In this document: positions 17,828-26,033 of the stretch, piece after piece
Position numbering within the stretch: position 1 is the stretch's first letter
Layout of the letters: every line of letters starts with the position of its first letter
Assembly (NCBI GenBank): GCA_963781785.1
Contig: CAWAHD010000003.1
Coordinates: forward strand, 558,001 to 622,000
Origin: CAWAHD01 sp963781785
GTDB taxonomy: Bacteria > Planctomycetota > Planctomycetia > Isosphaerales > Isosphaeraceae
Direction of reading: 5' to 3'
DNA: 64,000 nucleotides
Notes under the pieces: generated by a model
What the model was told of the DNA's origin: nothing
The model's database searches: none
Seen by the model: only the letters and a program-made list of their open reading frames with translations
Program-made: the position numbers and the translations under genes

Positions 17828-17913
17828 TTCGTAGATTCCTGCGTGTCTATGATCCACGCCGACGAACGGACCATCTGATCGTGATCGTCGACAGCGGCAC
17901 CGAGTTCAAGTGA
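17824..17913 (+). CDS. 29-residue ORF overlapping the HEPN partner gene by ATGA
   Basis: The reading frame starts at the ATG sharing ATGA with the stop of the preceding gene and encodes MIRRFLRVYDPRRRTDHLIV plus nine residues before TGA. The overlap is the usual arrangement for translational coupling. The peptide is strongly basic at its N terminus. It may be a genuine microprotein, the remnant of a longer gene, or chance. No homology is recognised. Confidence 0.3.
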   Translation: MIRRFLRVYDPRRRTDHLIVIVDSGTEFK

Positions 17914-17938
17914 ACTGCGTTCACGGAGAATCGACACC

Positions 17939-18160
17939 ATGGACCCCGACGAAACGCCAACCTGTCCCAACTGCAAGATCGGTCTTCGCGCTCTGGGGCA
18001 GTTACCCATCCGCGTTGGCGGCGCGAACCCCGGCTGGCACTTCTTCCTCGGCGAGCTGGCCGACCTGGGAGAAACGGTCAAGCCGCTCGACCTCTATCGC
18101 TGCGAGAACTGCGGGCGGCTTGAGTTTTACGACCACGACTTCAGCCTGCCGAACTGCTAG
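17939..18160 (+). CDS. Small zinc-ribbon protein
   Basis: 73 residues with two CxxC knuckles, CPNC (residues 9-12) and CENC (about 55-58), spaced as in a zinc ribbon. The C terminus LEFYDHDFSLPNC adds one more cysteine. Between the knuckles is 'RVGGANPGWHFFLGELADLG'. Family members are small hypothetical proteins of unknown function. It lies 13 bases before the glutaredoxin-like gene in the same direction, so the two are probably co-transcribed. Confidence 0.72.
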   Translation: MDPDETPTCPNCKIGLRALGQLPIRVGGANPGWHFFLGELADLGETVKPLDLYRCENCGRLEFYDHDFSLPNC

Positions 18161-18173
18161 CCCGGAAGATACC

Positions 18174-18491
18174 ATGACCTCGCTTTTGAGCCGCCTGCTG
18201 CGCCGCTCTCATCAGCCTCGCGCCGAGGACCTGACCTTCATCGTCTACTCGCGTGCCCAGTGCGGCTGTTGTACCAAGGCGATGGTCTTGCTCAAAGAAG
18301 CCCAGCGCCGCTATGGGTTTGCGATCGAGGAAGTGGATATCGACAACGACCCGGACCTGGTGGCGAAATACGACACCGAAGTCCCGGTCGTTGCGGTCGA
18401 TGGCAAGGTTCGCTTCCGCGGTGTGGTCAACCCGGCCTTACTTGAGCGTCTGCTCGAAGCCGAGAGCCGGAATCGACCGGCCGGGGGCTAA
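18174..18491 (+). CDS. Glutaredoxin-like thiol-disulfide protein
   Basis: 105 residues from the ATG at 18174 (GGAAG seven bases upstream). The thioredoxin fold begins 'LTFIVYSRAQCGCCTKAMVL' with the redox motif in CGCC, continues FAIEEVDIDNDPDLVAKYDT and has the cis-proline strand EVPVVAVDGKVRFRGVVNP. This matches the DUF836/glutaredoxin-like group. It is likely a cytoplasmic disulfide reductase. An in-frame upstream extension to 17910 overlaps the zinc-ribbon gene and is not credible. Confidence 0.85.
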   Translation: MTSLLSRLLRRSHQPRAEDLTFIVYSRAQCGCCTKAMVLLKEAQRRYGFAIEEVDIDNDPDLVAKYDTEVPVVAVDGKVRFRGVVNPALLERLLEAESRNRPAGG

Positions 18492-18544
18492 CATCTCGGT
18501 CGAGGCAAATGTCCTGGTGCGCAGGAAGCCGCGCATTTCATCAA

Positions 18545-18640
18545 AACCTCGCCCCGTTGGGGAGAGGTCGGCCGCGGGCCGGGTGAGGGGGCGGCGCCGA
18601 TGAGGCGTGGGAGCCCCTCGCCCCATCCCTCTCCCCGTTG
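18545..18640. repeat. Dispersed GC-rich 'ggggagag' inverted element
   Basis: The segment holds GCCCCGTTGGGGAGAGGTCG and GCCGGGTGAGGGG followed by the inverted partner CCCCTCGCCCCATCCCTCTC near 18614. Elements of this wording recur between genes in many high-GC environmental genomes. It sits between the convergent glutaredoxin-like and DinB-like genes. It may act as a bidirectional terminator or be a REP-like repeat; the function is not shown. Confidence 0.6.
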
Positions 18641-18709
18641 AGGCGCGGGCGATGAGTGTTTCTTGTCTTCCTGCTGTGCGCGAAGACGCGCATTTCATCT
18701 TGCCACGTC

Positions 18710-19198
18710 TCAGAACGCGATCGGCTTCTTGAGAAAGCGCCGCACCGCGACGAACTGGCCCGAATGGTTGAAGGCGTGAAGACCGGCCATGTTCAGCACG
18801 GCCGCCACGGTCGGTATGAATTCGGGAAGTTTTCCGTCCCTGGTGTCGTCGAGCTCGGCGTCGTCCACGCTGTCGAGAGCTTTCTTGGTCGCGGCACGCT
18901 GAGCGTCCCAGAGCTTGAGGTATTCTTCCTTGCTCGAGAACCGCGAGAGATCACTCGACGGTTTCTTGAGGTCGTGTTTCTCTGCGAAGCCTTCAGGCAA
19001 CGCCGGCGACAAGCCTGGCTTGACCATTTCCACCATTCTCCGCTCCGATGCGATCAGATGGCCAAGCTGGAGCGCGATCGGATTCATCCCTTCGATCGGC
19101 TCGAGCTTGAGGTCGGCGTCCGACAGGTCTGCCAGGTATTTCCCGATGACCATTTCGCTCATGTCGAGCGTCTTCGCGATGACGTCCTTGGGACCCAT
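18710..19198 (-). CDS. DinB-like family protein
   Basis: 162 residues, all-helical. The DinB/YfiT four-helix bundle has three metal-binding histidines. Here QLGHLIASERRM supplies the first, and LHAFNHSGQFVAVRRFL supplies the other two (H-x3-H). The central 'SKEEYLKLWDAQRAATKKAL' is also typical. Members are often metal-dependent transferases (bacillithiol or mycothiol S-transferase type) or stress proteins; the substrate here is unknown. Confidence 0.85.
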   Translation of the reverse strand: MGPKDVIAKTLDMSEMVIGKYLADLSDADLKLEPIEGMNPIALQLGHLIASERRMVEMVKPGLSPALPEGFAEKHDLKKPSSDLSRFSSKEEYLKLWDAQRAATKKALDSVDDAELDDTRDGKLPEFIPTVAAVLNMAGLHAFNHSGQFVAVRRFLKKPIAF

Positions 19199-19261
19199 GG
19201 TGGTCTGGTGCTCCGAGTGGAAAAAGTGGGAATCGTCGTTGTCACGGTCGAATGCGTGCTG

Positions 19262-20413
19262 CTAGCGTGCTGCCCGAGCGGAGCCCGCAGCCCCTGGCTC
19301 CAGGGTGAAATCCGCGATGAAGAGCTGACTCTTCTTGTCGGCGGGCCGGCCGCTGGAAGTCCACATGAGCCGCTTGCCGTCAGGGCTGAACACCGGCAGG
19401 CCGTCGAAGCCTTCATGATACGTGATCCGCTCTTCGCCGCCCGAATCCACGTCCATCATGTAGAGCTCGTAGTTGGAATGGCCGTGCTTGCTCGTGGCAT
19501 AGATGATGTGACGCCCATCGGGGTGCCAGTACGGCCCCCAGTTGACGAACTCGTTACTGGTCAGGGCGCGCTCGGCCGTCCCTTCGGTGTTGTTGACGAA
19601 CACCTGCAAGAGGTCATTCCCCTTGCGGTCGCTGCGATAGACGATCCGCTTGCCGTCGGGAGAGAAGAACGGGCCCCCGTCATAGCCCGGTGCGTGAGTA
19701 ATCCGCCGCGGATTCGTGCCGTCGGAATCCATGATGTAGATCTCACCGTCGCCGTCGCGACGCGACGTGAAGACGATATGCTTTCCATCCGGCGAATAGC
19801 TCGCCTCCGCGTCGTAGCCCGGCGCATCCGTCAGCCGCTTCAAGTTTTTCCCTTCGAGATCGGCAGTGAAGATGTCCATCGAGTCAGGGAACTCCCAGCG
19901 GTACCGCGCCGTCCGGCTGTAAGCCGGGCCCTTCGGCGGTTGCTCGACCTCGGTGCTCGGGCTCAAGTGGGTCGACGCAAACAGGATCGACCTGCCGTCC
20001 GGGTGAAAAAACGGACATGTGCACCGACCCTTACCCGTACTGACCATCCGGATCGGAGCGTCTTCTCCGAGTGCCGCCATGAAGATCTGATACCCATCCT
20101 CGTCGGGCTTGGGGTGATGGAAGACCGTGGGCAGCACGTGAGGAACTGCCTGGAAAATGATCGCGCGGCCGTTGGGGCTGAAGTATCCCTCCCCTGCACG
20201 AGCGAGCCCGAACGTGACCTGGCGGATATTGGTCAGATGGCGTGCTTCCAGGCGGGCAACCTCTTCAGCCGGAAGGGCCGCAGGTGGATTCGACCCGGCC
20301 GAGGGATGCTGGCCGGCCAGGGCTGCCGTCATCACGAGTACAGACAGAACGGACATCACGCACACTCCGACAGCTCGCACGAGCCGAATCGAGGTCTTGA
20401 ACGGAAAAGGCAC
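19262..20413 (-). CDS. Exported TolB-like PD40 beta-propeller protein
   Basis: 383 residues. A hydrophobic N-terminal signal (VGVCVMSVLSVLVMTAALAG) is followed by at least five PD40/WD40-like blades, each with an 'SPDGKxIVFTS' wording: FSPNGRAIIFQA, FHPDGRSILFAS, YSPDGKHIVFTS, FSPDGKRIVYRS, WHPDGRHIIYAT and FSPDGKRLMWTS. Such proteins are periplasmic scaffolds or enzyme-like propellers. This one stands alone with no Tol-Pal genes nearby, so a classical TolB role is unlikely. Confidence 0.87.
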   Translation of the reverse strand: MPFPFKTSIRLVRAVGVCVMSVLSVLVMTAALAGQHPSAGSNPPAALPAEEVARLEARHLTNIRQVTFGLARAGEGYFSPNGRAIIFQAVPHVLPTVFHHPKPDEDGYQIFMAALGEDAPIRMVSTGKGRCTCPFFHPDGRSILFASTHLSPSTEVEQPPKGPAYSRTARYRWEFPDSMDIFTADLEGKNLKRLTDAPGYDAEASYSPDGKHIVFTSRRDGDGEIYIMDSDGTNPRRITHAPGYDGGPFFSPDGKRIVYRSDRKGNDLLQVFVNNTEGTAERALTSNEFVNWGPYWHPDGRHIIYATSKHGHSNYELYMMDVDSGGEERITYHEGFDGLPVFSPDGKRLMWTSSGRPADKKSQLFIADFTLEPGAAGSARAAR

Positions 20414-20515
20414 CAGGTGCGGGCCCGATCCCAGTGGTCATCAATCGCAGACGTGCCTAGTATAAGGCGAGCCGAGACAGTTCGCCAATGGTCAAAGAAA
20501 GCTCGAGGGCCCACC

Positions 20516-21070
20516 GTGAAGATTTACACGAAAACCGGCGACGAGGGGCTGACCGGGCTCCTGGGCAAGGGGCGCGTGCCCAAGGACGACGTCCGCATCG
20601 AGGCTTACGGCACGATTGACGAGCTCAATGCCGTCCTCGGGATGGCCCGTGCTTCCGGGTTGGACGGCCGTGCCGACCGGCTGGTCGGCGAGCTTCAGGA
20701 TGAGTTATTCGCCGTCGGCTCCGCGCTGGCCGACCCATCACCAGAAGGCCGGTTTCACCATGCCATCACCGACGACCAGGTGGCGCGGCTGGAGACGATG
20801 ATCGACGGCCTCGAGACCGAGCTCGAGCCGCTGGTCCAGTTCATCCTGCCCGGAGGTACGCCGCCAGCCGCGGCGCTGCACTTGGCGCGAACGGTGTGCC
20901 GGCGCGCCGAGCGCCTGGTCGTGAGCCTCGCACACTCCCCGGGTGAAGACGTCCCCCGGCCCCTTCTGGTCTATTTGAATCGCCTGAGCGACCTCATCTT
21001 CGTGCTGGCACGCGTCGTGAATCGGCGTGCCGGGACCCAGGACACCGTCTGGAAAGGGATCAGACCATGA
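20516..21070 (+). CDS. Cob(I)alamin adenosyltransferase, PduO/MMAB type
   Basis: 184 residues from the GTG at 20516. The start is fixed by the family's MKIYTKTGDEGLTGLLGKGR opening, which carries the ATP-binding TKTGDxG motif. Later motifs are YGTIDELNAVLGMAR and 'PGGTPPAAALHLARTVCRRAER', with LNRLSDLIFVLARVVNR at the end. The enzyme transfers adenosyl from ATP to cob(I)alamin to make coenzyme B12. The frame extends far upstream without a stop, but that part is antisense to other genes. The stop overlaps the next gene's ATG (ATGA), so the two form an operon. Confidence 0.93.
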   Translation: MKIYTKTGDEGLTGLLGKGRVPKDDVRIEAYGTIDELNAVLGMARASGLDGRADRLVGELQDELFAVGSALADPSPEGRFHHAITDDQVARLETMIDGLETELEPLVQFILPGGTPPAAALHLARTVCRRAERLVVSLAHSPGEDVPRPLLVYLNRLSDLIFVLARVVNRRAGTQDTVWKGIRP

Positions 21071-21855
21071 CGAGCCCGGCGACGACCGCAGAACCCGCAG
21101 GCGATCTTCGCGAAAAAGTCGTGATGATCACCGGCGGGCGGCGCGTCGGCAGCGCTCTGGCCCTCACGCTCGCGGCGCGCGGCGCCAGGGTCGCCATGAC
21201 CTTCCGGACCAGCCGGGACTTGATCGAGCGAACGATCCGGGAAGTCGAGTCCCAGGGTTCCCAAGGGCTGGCCGTCGCCGCCGATCTGTCCCGGGCCGAT
21301 CAGGCCAGTGCCGCGGTGAATCAGGTCGTCGCACGGTTTGGACGGCTCGACGCGTTCGTGAGCATGGCGAGCGCTTATCGCCGCACGCCGCTCCTGGAGC
21401 TCTTACCGCGCGACTTTGATGAAATGATCGCCGCCAACCTGGCCGCTCCCTATCACTCGGCCCTGGCTGCCGCCCGGCACATGCTCACCCAGCAGGGCTC
21501 CGGCGGCATCAAGGGAAAGATCGTCTTGATCGGCGATTGGGCCACCGATCGCCCGTACAGGGATTATCTGCCGTACCTCGTCGCCAAGGGAGCCTTGACG
21601 ACGCTCACCCTCGGGCTGGCCAGAGAACTCGCCCCGCATATCCCTGTGGCACTCATTCAGCCCGCGATGATCGAACCGCCGCCCGAGTTCTCCGATGTCG
21701 AGAAGGAGGCTGTCCTGGCTCATACACCGCTTTTCCGCTTCGGCTCGCCGTCCGACGTCAACGGGTTGATTCTCTACCTGCTCGAAGGGACGAACTTTGT
21801 CACGGGTGCGTCGTTTCGCGTGGACGGGGGACGATTTCTGGGTGAGGACGGCTGA
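21067..21855 (+). CDS. SDR-family oxidoreductase (pteridine-reductase/FolM-like)
   Basis: 262 residues. The Rossmann cofactor loop is ITGGRRVGSALALTLAARGA; the R-R replacing the usual glycine pattern is typical of pteridine-reductase-like SDRs. Other landmarks are VAADLSRADQ, an ANLAAPYHSALAAARHML helix, Y-x3-K in DYLPYLVAKGALTT, and the C-terminal 'TNFVTGASFRVDGGRFLG'. It probably uses NADPH. It overlaps the cobalamin adenosyltransferase by ATGA, suggesting coupled translation but not necessarily a shared pathway. Confidence 0.87.
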   Translation: MTSPATTAEPAGDLREKVVMITGGRRVGSALALTLAARGARVAMTFRTSRDLIERTIREVESQGSQGLAVAADLSRADQASAAVNQVVARFGRLDAFVSMASAYRRTPLLELLPRDFDEMIAANLAAPYHSALAAARHMLTQQGSGGIKGKIVLIGDWATDRPYRDYLPYLVAKGALTTLTLGLARELAPHIPVALIQPAMIEPPPEFSDVEKEAVLAHTPLFRFGSPSDVNGLILYLLEGTNFVTGASFRVDGGRFLGEDG

Positions 21856-22021
21856 GCTGGATGCCACAGATGAGCGATTGTTCACGGCTAACGCCGTCGA
21901 GGAATAATCGGCCGCTTCTTGACCACTATCTTCCCTTGTCGCCGCCAATCGGCTCTCATAGACCATTGCGTATGCCGATCCGGCGTCGTCCTTTACCCTG
22001 AAAATGCTTCGAGGAAGGCTC

Positions 22022-23774
22022 ATGCGAATTCGACGTTTCAAATTGCCGGCGCTCGCCGTGGCGGTCGTGGTCGTGATTGTGGTCGCGAGCATGGGCGCCT
22101 TACGGCCTGCCAGGGCCGACGACGCCAAGCTGGACGGGACCTGGAAGCTTCTTGTGCTGCCGTTCGGAGAGGATGAATTCGCTCTCGTGAATCTGAGCAC
22201 CCAGGACGGCAAAACCACTGCCAAGGTCGTCGACGCCCAGCAACGGCTGCTCGGGCGCCCCCAGGTCAAGCAAACCGAGCAAAAGGGCGACGACTTCAAG
22301 ATCACCTTGAGCGGTACCGCCGGCGACACGACTTTTGAAGGCAAGCTCGCCCACGAGGGTCAAGGCGCGGGCAAGATCCTCGGGGTTTATCACTTCCGGG
22401 GGGAAACCTATCCTGCGCGGCTGGAGAAGACAACCGACGCGAAGGTCGCCGAGCTCAAGCAAAGTCCGTTGCTTGGCAAGTTCTACGCCGCAATGAACGA
22501 TTCGGATCCGAACTCCAAGATCAAGAAGATAGAGGATTTGATCCAGGGGAATCACAGCGCCCCAAGCAACCACTTGCTCTACAGCGCCGTGCTCGACGCG
22601 GCTGAGAAAGCGGGTCTCGATGCCCAGAAGGTCGGCGACAAGATCAAGCAATGGACTGACGAGGCCAGACCGTACGGGGACATCTGGTTGACAGAGGTCC
22701 GATTGAAGGCCCTCAAGGCGATCGGATCGAGCAAGAGCTATGCCAAGCTGAGCGTCGAATTGGCCCAGGACCTTGACAAGGCGATCGACGAAGAGGCAAC
22801 CGAGAAGAAGGCGGCGGTGGTTGAGTTTCTGGCCAGGGCGTCCCGGCTCGCCGGCATGAAGGATCTGGCCGCGGAAGCCGACGCCCGGCGGGCCAAGCTC
22901 GACGCCAAGCTCGATGCCGAATACCACCACAAGGTTCCCCCGTTCAAACCGACTCCTTACGCCGGCCGCAAGAACACGCAGGGCAACCGCGTGGTCTTGA
23001 TGGAGCTTTTCACCGGCGCAATGCCCCCCTTGCGTTGCCGCCGACGTCGCCTTTGACGGCCTGCTGCAATCCTACAAGCCGGCCGAGTTCATCGGACTCC
23101 AGTACCACCTCCATATTCCCGGCCCCGATCCCCTTACCAATCACGATTCGATGGCGCGGCAGAAATACTATGGCGACAAGGTCCGGGGCACACCCTCGAC
23201 CTTCTTCAACGGACGAAGTGAGGCCGGCGGCGGCGGGCCCATGGCAGGCTCCGAGGGTAAGTACAAAGAATACCGCAACATCATCGACGGGACCCTGGAA
23301 TCCGCGACCGCAGCCCAGATCGATCTGTCCGCCACTCGCACCGGCGATCAGATCAAGATCGTTGCCTCGGCCCAGGTGCCCGAAAGTAGCGCCAAGTCCG
23401 GCGCAAACGGGCAGGAGAAGGGGAACGACCATGCCCGGCAGTTTCTGCGCCTGGCCTTGACCGAGTCAGCGATTCGCTATGTCGGCGGCAACAAGCTGCG
23501 GTTCCACCACCATGTGGTCCGGGCTCTGCCCGGAGGCGTGAAAGGCAAGGAGCTCAAAGGCGGCGCGGGCAAGGTCGACGTCACGCTCAATCTCGGCGAG
23601 CTCAGGCACGACCTGGAATCGTATCTGAGCGAATTTGCGAAGTCGACCGGGTTCCCCAACCCGCTGCCGGACATCAAGCTCGACGACCTCGCGGTCGTTG
23701 CCTTCGTCCAGGACGACGGCGATCAGAGCATCGTCCACGCCGTCTCCGTGCCCGTCAAGCCGGTCAGTCCTTGA
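22022..23774 (+). CDS. Exported thioredoxin-like protein with CPPC motif (frameshifted near 23017)
   Basis: The start at 22022 follows AGGAAGG and opens with a signal peptide (MRIRRFKLPALAVAVVVVIV...). The first frame gives about 340 residues of helical exported protein ending GNRVVLMELFTGA. There a base is missing: the next frame continues CPPCVAADVAFDGLLQSYKP, then YYGDKVRGTPSTFFNGR to the stop at 23774. The joined product, about 583 residues, has a thioredoxin-fold region resembling DUF1223/thioredoxin-like secreted proteins, with the C-x-x-C active site right at the break. It is likely a periplasmic thiol-disulfide protein. Nothing nearby indicates a partner. Confidence 0.78.
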
Positions 23775-23801
23775 GAACAGCGACAAATCGGCCAATGAAG
23801 A

Positions 23802-25739
23802 TCAGGGTGCGCCGGCAGCGGCCGGGATCACCGGGAGAATCACTTGCGACGGGTGCGCCGCGTCATGGTAGATCGTGTTGTCGGCGGCGACCATCCGGCG
23901 GTATTCTCCCAGTGGATCGCCCGTGTTCGGGTTGACGTCGAACCGCGGATAATTGCTGCTGGAGATGTCGACCCGAATCCGATGCCCTTTCTTGAAGACG
24001 TTGGCGTTGGGATACAGCGTGATCGTGACCGGCACGACGTCGCTCGGCACCAAGGGCGGTGCCTGGTGGTCGAGCCCGTCTCGGTAGCGGACGCGGAATA
24101 TCGAGTCGCCCAGGTTGAGGTCGAAGCCCAGGGGATAATCCGGGTTAGGGGGGATCTCGTCGATCAGCTTGGCGGTGAAGTCGGTGTCGGGTGTGGTCGA
24201 AGCGACCCAGAGCTTGACCAGGGTCGTTCCCGTGACCTCCAGGTCGGCCTCGAGGGGCGGCGTGCGGAAGACCAGCACATCCCGGCGCTCGGAAAGCGGC
24301 AGTTCGTTAACCGAGGCGTGCGTATCGGCGCGAGGGCGCTGGTCGTAGCCGCCGCTCTGCATCAAGCCCTGGTTCGATGAGATATTGCCGCCAATCGTGG
24401 GCACCGGGTGCTTCGGGTCGAAGGTGTAGGTCGTACGGCTCGGGCCGCTCGACGTGGCTTCGGTTGAGAGCACCAGGTCGGCCGTCAAATAGAAAGCCGT
24501 CGGCCGTGTTCGGGTCAAGGGCCATTCGCGCTCGGCGCGCGATAAGCCTCCGTGCCGGAGACGGCCGGCTGGCGACCGCCGGTCGTCGCCCGTTCCCATG
24601 ATGTAAAGCAAGACGGGTGGATCGTCGTCGACTCCGTTCTTGTCGCCCCGCAGCCAGCGGTCATACCAGCGCAGCCGGAACGCCAGCAGATTGATCCCGG
24701 CCTCGGGTGTGAACTCGACCTCACCCGCAACGTGTGAATTCTGCCCGCCGTGAACCCACGGGCCCATCACTAGCCGCTGGGGTGATTTCTTGGCGCGGCT
24801 GAGTGCATCGTAGTTCATGGTCACCTGGCGCGCCCAGGAATCGTACCAGCCGGTGATGTGGAGCACGGGCACGTCGGCGTAATCGCTGACGTGGTCCACG
24901 ACCGACATGCCTTTCTTGTGCCAGAACGGAGATTCCGGTCCGCTGTGCATCGCCTCGACAAGCCACGCCTCATATTCGGGCACCACCTTCAGCGGCGTCA
25001 GCCCCGGGCGGATCGGCAGGCTGTCGGCATGCTGTCGAATCCGGCGCCCGCTCTCGACGAGAGCCTGCCGCAGCGCGGGATTGGCAAGCGCAGCCTTGGC
25101 GTTGGGAGCTCCGATCTGGAAGATCCAGTTCATGAATCGAAGCTCGAATGCGCCGCCATGCCGCATTCCGCTGACGCCGCAGTTCGACACGGCATCGATG
25201 GGTACCATTGTGGTCAGGTGGGGAGGGTTCATCTCGGCCAGGGCATGCTGCGTGCCCCCGGGATAACTGGTTCCGAAGGTGCCGACCTTGCCGTCGGACC
25301 AGTCCTGGCGGGCGATCCATTCGACGACGTCGAAGCCATCCTGGGGGTCGTCGTCGATCAACCGCCACGTCCCCTCGCTGGCATAACGGCCGCGGACGTC
25401 GTTGGCCACGACGACATAGCCTCGCTCGGCATAATACCGCCCTTCGCCGCCAACCCCATTCTTGTCATACGGAGTGCGAGTCAAGAGCGCCGGAAACCGC
25501 CCGGGAGCTGGCTGGCCGCCGCGGGCGGGCCGGTAGAGGTCGGCCGCCAGCCGCACCCCATCCCGCGTCGGGACCATGACGTTCTTCTCGACGGCCACGT
25601 CAAACTCCGCCGGCCGCGATCTCACCGTGGGCGGTTGAGCCAGGACCCTCGACACGCCACCGCCAACCAGAAGCTGCGGCGTTGCGATCGCAACCAGCAC
25701 GGCCACGAGGCCGTTTCGCGGAGACGAGGCAGCTCTCAT
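23802..25739 (-). CDS. CocE/NonD family hydrolase (X-Pro dipeptidyl-peptidase S15-like), exported
   Basis: 645 residues from the ATG at 25739, which has GGGAG eight bases upstream; an upstream start at 25781 lacks this. A signal-like segment (NGLVAVLVAIATPQLLVGGG) precedes the alpha/beta hydrolase domain 'MVPTRDGVRLAADLYRP', with nucleophile elbow GTFGTSYPGGTQHA, and GPWVHGGQNSH holding the likely catalytic histidine. The C-terminal jelly-roll (DTDFTAKLIDEIPPN, GHRIRVDISSSNYPRFDVNP) is typical of S15/CocE enzymes. It probably acts as an acyl-ester or aminoacyl hydrolase outside the cytoplasm. The substrate is unknown. Confidence 0.92.
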   Translation of the reverse strand: MRAASSPRNGLVAVLVAIATPQLLVGGGVSRVLAQPPTVRSRPAEFDVAVEKNVMVPTRDGVRLAADLYRPARGGQPAPGRFPALLTRTPYDKNGVGGEGRYYAERGYVVVANDVRGRYASEGTWRLIDDDPQDGFDVVEWIARQDWSDGKVGTFGTSYPGGTQHALAEMNPPHLTTMVPIDAVSNCGVSGMRHGGAFELRFMNWIFQIGAPNAKAALANPALRQALVESGRRIRQHADSLPIRPGLTPLKVVPEYEAWLVEAMHSGPESPFWHKKGMSVVDHVSDYADVPVLHITGWYDSWARQVTMNYDALSRAKKSPQRLVMGPWVHGGQNSHVAGEVEFTPEAGINLLAFRLRWYDRWLRGDKNGVDDDPPVLLYIMGTGDDRRSPAGRLRHGGLSRAEREWPLTRTRPTAFYLTADLVLSTEATSSGPSRTTYTFDPKHPVPTIGGNISSNQGLMQSGGYDQRPRADTHASVNELPLSERRDVLVFRTPPLEADLEVTGTTLVKLWVASTTPDTDFTAKLIDEIPPNPDYPLGFDLNLGDSIFRVRYRDGLDHQAPPLVPSDVVPVTITLYPNANVFKKGHRIRVDISSSNYPRFDVNPNTGDPLGEYRRMVAADNTIYHDAAHPSQVILPVIPAAAGAP

Positions 25740-25880
25740 CGGCAAGCTCCCTTCGGTACGGCGTTCTTCGTTACTTGCCACCCATGGTAGCGCGGCTTTT
25801 GTGAGAAGTCCACGTCGAGGCGTGCAACGAACTTGGGGGCGCGGTATTTTTGAGGAGATCGTCGATCAAGGCGGACGACG

Positions 25881-26033
25881 ATGCTCGAAACCCTCTGGCT
25901 AAATCACGCCGGCAAGTCGATGTGCGACGCTTTCCGGGATCGCTTCGCCGGGCTCCCTAGCACCCGCGTCGTCTGCGCGAGGTTCGAGGACTTAGGTCCC
26001 AACAGCTCCTTCGTGACCTCCGGAGTCTCATGA
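25881..26033 (+). pseudogene. N-terminal remnant resembling a macro-domain protein
   Basis: A 50-codon frame starts at 25881 and includes CDAFRDRFAGLPSTRVVCAR, then FEDLGPNSSFVTSGVS before a stop. The 'CDAFRxRFAGLP...V..GRFEDL...CFVT' wording is what I associate with the start of some bacterial macro-domain (ADP-ribose-binding) proteins, where 'AGNSFG' should follow. Here the frame stops at that point and the sulfatase ATG begins at 26030. It looks like a truncated relic, perhaps a scar of gene loss. Identification is by memory of the pattern only. Confidence 0.35.

Noticed and set aside
18656..20515. A 600-residue N-terminal extension of the cobalamin adenosyltransferase
   Set aside because: The extension is antisense to the DinB-like and TolB-like genes, and the family's usual start motif is exactly at 20516.
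20414..20515. Cobalamin riboswitch before the adenosyltransferase
   Set aside because: The spacer is only about 100 bases and lacks a B12-box-like sequence.
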